In this document: piece after piece, positions 59,715-64,000 of the stretch | Numbering within the stretch: position 1 is the first letter of the stretch | How the letters are laid out: the number at the start of each line of letters is the position of its first letter | From: Marthasterias glacialis | Taxonomy: Eukaryota; Echinodermata; Asteroidea; Forcipulatida; Asteriidae | Assembly (NCBI GenBank): GCA_911728455.2 | Contig: OU452231.1 | Location: 7,284,963-7,348,962 of the forward strand | Reading direction: 5' to 3' | Length of the DNA stretch: 64,000 bases | The notes under the pieces: generated by a model | Databases searched by the model: none | What the model saw: only the letters and a program-made list of their open reading frames with translations | What the model was told of the DNA's origin: nothing | Translations under genes and position numbers: made by a program

Positions 59715-62700
59715 AACAAAACTGCGATTTTTTATGTACAGTATTCCTTCATAAATCAACTATATATACAAACACCTTCATCAGCATTGTGTAGACCTCT
59801 GTAAGTAGTGTGAGACCCCAGCTCATGCCATCCACAAAACGATTCATTTGATTGCACATCGATGGCAGTCAGACCAACTCACTAAATTAGCATCAGGAGA
59901 TCAACCTGGCAGTAATTGAGTTTACCTTTTTTTGAAATCCGTCAGGGGGTGCTACCTTTTCTATATGCCTGTCTGTGTTTTCTTTATTGTTTGTATCATT
60001 GTGTTTTTGTATCCTCCCTGTGAAATTAATAAATGAACTGAAATGAATACAAAAGCCACCCCCCCCCCCGTTTTTTAATGTAAACACTGACCCATCCGTG
60101 TATATCAAGAGCCTGAGCCTAATTTGAATAAACTCGATGCATCCAGCTGCTGTTGTTGTTGTTGACATAAGCCGGGTCCCTGTTTACCAAACAGTGCACT
60201 TTACAATCAAGTAATTATCTTTGCAAAAAAACAAATAGTTGATTCCCCGAAAACCAAAATCAACCAATATCGTCTGACCATGGAGGAACATGATCTGACA
60301 GAATATTGAATTTACAACATGCATATAGCAGAGTAAGAATTAAAGTGCATTAAGTTGAAACTACTGAGTCATCGCTTGTAAAGTTCTGCCCACGACACTG
60401 TGATTCACGAGATGTGCAAGAATTATGCCCAAGAGAGTTATCATTTATAAGTGCACTTTCAAGGAAGTCACATTTTGGTGTGCATATATAATACTAATTA
60501 TATGACATCTGTGATCGCCATAACATCCAACTATATAAACGAGTTTGACGATGCCGCGTCGGGGCACCTCGGAAATAACTTGAGTATATCGAGTCGGTTT
60601 TAAACGGGCCTAATACGCTTGGCAGAAAGACTGTTATCAGAACAACTTCAATGAATATGGTCCGCATAGTATTGCATCTAATGCTTTGATTTGTAGTAAA
60701 CATTCATTTCGTATGATTTACAAAGAACATGCATTATGTTGTTTCCCTGTGAGTTCATCGTGGAAACATCCGATCTGACGACCTGTAGATCGAATGACTT
60801 GTTGAGAACAAGCTTTCATGTTAAGATTCCAGGTGAACATTCACTCTAAAAACAAAGTTCATGATTGCAACCGCAGTACTAATCGAAAAATAAAATAGAT
60901 TAATTTCACTCTGAAAGCGCATTTATTATAAATTCAATACTAGTACAACCTCTTGGGAAATATTTTCGTCCCAACTACCCGTTAAGACGAGTCAAGGAAA
61001 AAAAACACACAAAACCTCACCGTTTGCTTATCTCAATTACCGCAGTCAAATTAACCTGGCTGGAACTTGCGCGAAATCCCCGGCCGAATGCAAACCTCTG
61101 TTCGTTGTTTTCTCTGAACACCGGCTCTGATCAAATTGTCAAAAGTTGGATGTATGGTGTTTAAAACTAGAGGACATGCATGAATCTACTCTTCACCTAA
61201 ACAACGACGGTAGGCTCTACTTAATGAACATAAATTATTCTGATTGTTGAATGTAAACTCGCAATGAAACAACAGAAACACAAACGAACAAACATTCCTT
61301 TATTTTTTCCAGAATTAACATAGCTTGACAGGACGTTGCAACCAGTTGTTTTAAATTGAATTGACTGAGAAAAAAATTACATGGAAACCATTCATAAAGA
61401 GATATAGTTCTTTAAAGATGATGAAGTTCTTGAATCGGTGATAATGATTATCCAATTTCAATTGTTCCCATAACTTGTATTTAAATTTGAAAGCACTCTT
61501 TACTAGTTCGTTCTGAATTGGGTGAATCGATAACAGCATTCTATAGAGCTTAGTCGTTAATCTTGACCATGGAGCGCAGTTTATGAGAAGGATTCCTGCA
61601 ATAATTCCGGATGACCAAATCTTATCATGTAATATTTTTGCACCGTCACCGCCGCACCTAAATACAGACCTGAGACCAAAATGTGGTCGGGCCCTAAATG
61701 TAACCCAAAGCATGTATCTGAAAATGTGGTCATGGGTCCAAATGTAGCCACAACCCTGCGCCTAAATGAAAACCGAGCTATAACCGGAACAGTGTTACTG
61801 TTAGGCCTACATTGTGGAGCTACATTTTTAGGTACATGGTTTGGGGGTATACATATAAGTACACGGTTGGGCCAACATTATAGTTTAGGGCCGCACTTAG
61901 CTCCCGGCCTAACATTTAGGCGTCACACACACACGACTAACCCATAGTATTCAAAATTTGTTCAATTTCCCATCAAACCTTTCCTATACTTTAAACTTTG
62001 TTCTTTGCAGATATATGAAAATGGCTCAATAAACAAGTAATATTTTTTTCCTAAAAAAAAACCGCACACAAAAAACCCTCCCTCCAAACGTTTAATTCCC
62101 CATTCACAAGAAGTACTCAAGTAATCAATTGTACTTTGGTATTCTTCGCTACAAAACACTGAGGGATTTTCGGCGTCGCAAGCCAGGAGCAGTGGTCTCC
62201 ATTTCCAGCCCCAGGACCGACCGAAGCCAGTCCTAATTTCCAAGACAGTTTCGATTTCTTATTTATTGGATTAAAGAAAAACCTGTACAAAAAAAAGAGA
62301 ACAAAATGGACACATACCGCTGTGGTAGTAGGAGTTTCAAACAAACTTGATACATTGGAATTCCACTAGTGAGCGCCAGCAGGCTCACGGCACTTCAGGT
62401 GGGCAGGCAAAGGTCACCAGAGGTCACGTTTTGCGAATTTGTGATATGTTGATACTCTAAATGTGATATTAGGAGCCATTGTCGGAGTAGTCAGTGCTGG
62501 AGGGGGGCTGTTTCTTTCAATGAATGGTGATTTATAATTGGTCCCTTTTTTCCGGTGGAGCATTTTGAGGCTCGGGATTTTGGAAAAAACAGGTGCCACA
62601 AAAGTCCGTTATCAAACTTTAAAAAATTGTCCATGCGTTGCACAAGTTGGTGAAATGCAGATTTAGTTTCTCTGCAAGCGAATGTTTCCTTATAATCTGC

Positions 62701-64000
62701 TCTAGTTTTCAAGATCTAGCACCGAAACCCTATTTTGAGAGTTTCCAATAAAAAAGGAGCCTGTGACAGACAATGAGGAACCAGAATGTAATGGGGGGTT
62801 TTCTTAGTAGGCCTAATGCGTTCCCTGAAAGCAAGTGAGGGTGGGTTGACATAAGAAGAGAGAGTTGGGTATAACGCTGTTGATATTTTCTTTTCTTCCT
62901 GTATACAGTATTACATCATACACTTTAAGGGTTTCGCAGCCGTAAAAGGTAGATCAATACATACTTATGCATTTGGGGTCCCTCCCGACGGCTGTTTGGG
63001 AGTGGCTGTGTTTGGCCAACGCCAGACTCATCGAGACCTCTTTGCTGAACAGGCCACACCAAAAAAAAAAAAAGTTTGAACGGCCGCCATTTTTATCTAT
63101 ACGACGCGAACTGTGGTTCTTTTGTTTCAAAACCTTGAACCTACATTCCAAAACCTTGAACGTGTGACTTTACATTGTTACCATTGGAAGTAATGACCCT
63201 TTTCGGAACCACTGCTTCGGCTTAGGCTCCGCCATTTTGGAAAACGTGCCCTTTTGTATTGGGCTTCACTGAACCACAGAGCGAGGACAGATTGGACGAG
63301 AGCGTATACAAGTCAGAGCCAAAGCCAAAGCCGGGGCTTCGCAAAGGGCCTACCTTCCCCTAAAGAAAGCAGTCTGTTTGTTTTGTTATGCTACCTGTCT
63401 GGAGTATTGATGATGTCACTGCTTATAGGGCCTAATTCCGAGTACCAAGCATACCGAGCGACGCCAGCTCGACAACCAGCCGACCTCCATCACGGGTGTT
63501 TTAAAGGGGGAACTTGCTATTTATTTCGGGGCCCGCTTTATAAGCACCAAAAGCTTCAGCAAATGGAACAAATTGATGGTTGGTATTTATTTCCCAGTAA
63601 GAAAAAGACCACTGGCAGCGTATGTAGGATTTTGTGTTTGAACAAACATGTGAGGAAAGCGGAATTTTAACTCTGAGATTGCACAAAATCACCTCCAACA
63701 ACTCACCTCGGCACATTCCAATGCAATTGTTCATCTTACCGTGGCTGGCTAGCTCTTCAGATGAGGTCTAGCGTAAACTATTATTGAGTTAAAGACAGGA
63801 CTAACCCATCCCCAAAACGAAAGAAAGGAAGCGATGATTTTAGGTTCATTTCCACTTCCAAATAAATGCCCTCCGACCCTGACTGCGAGGGACGCTGTTG
63901 GGAGCGTACTGGGGGCGTATAATGACGTGCTGTGCCGCCAATTTCATTGCTGGAGTTGTTGAATTTCAGAGCGGGAAAAGCATAGGAGATTTGCACGTAG
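59715..64000. other. Unassigned noncoding stretch to the right edge
   Basis: Contains a degenerate array of (C)CTAAATGTA(GC) words at about 61690-61920 and a donor-like site on the minus strand at 63707/63706. Frames of 120 (61351-61713, minus) and 138 (63254-63670, plus) codons show no domain. No gene supported. Confidence 0.45.

Noticed and set aside
63254-63670. 138-codon plus-strand frame as a gene
   Set aside because: No domain recognised and the sequence around it looks repeat-like; I could not support a product.

Overview
The window is animal nuclear DNA: AT-rich, intron-dense, and full of simple repeats and short inverted-repeat transposable elements. The one protein-coding gene found is split into small exons by canonical GT/AG introns. 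Its domain layout, the many short hAT-like and foldback elements, and the recurrent octamer TAGGCCTA suggest a marine deuterostome invertebrate, most likely an echinoderm. That assignment is an inference; no sequence search was possible.

Positions 1-14,044 (minus strand) hold the 5' part of a fibroblast growth factor receptor (FGFR) family gene. Seven coding exons join in perfect phase to give 405 residues: a signal peptide, one fibronectin type III (FN3) domain, a complete Ig1, a mildly acidic linker, a complete Ig2 split by an intron, and the first half of Ig3. The rest of Ig3, the membrane segment and any kinase domain lie beyond the left edge. Introns inside Ig2 and between Ig2 and Ig3 sit where I recall them in vertebrate FGFR genes. 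The FN3 domain in front of the Ig array is the unusual part. A splice acceptor upstream of the start codon shows there is at least one further 5' untranslated exon, so much of 14-64 kb could be first intron.

Positions 14,045-64,000 contain no gene I can support. They are intron and/or intergenic DNA with many non-autonomous transposable elements: a TTAA-flanked piggyBac-like family (also one copy in the FGFR gene), three hAT-like families with terminal inverted repeats (TIRs) beginning CAG and, in some copies, recognisable target duplications, a 504-bp foldback element with an exact 9-bp duplication, a 354-bp near-perfect palindrome with two relatives, a TA-flanked element, a tRNA-derived SINE-like element, and a palindrome whose arms each carry a tRNA-like B box. 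There are also tandem repeats, including a dyad-symmetric 22-bp minisatellite in an FGFR intron that has been split by a 1.26-kb hAT-like element carrying a transposase fragment.

I see no bacterial-style operon, CRISPR array, rRNA or intact tRNA gene. The best candidates for something not yet described are the FN3-FGFR architecture and several structured repeat families, notably the paired B-box hairpin, the foldback element and the TTGCCCAA-rich element.
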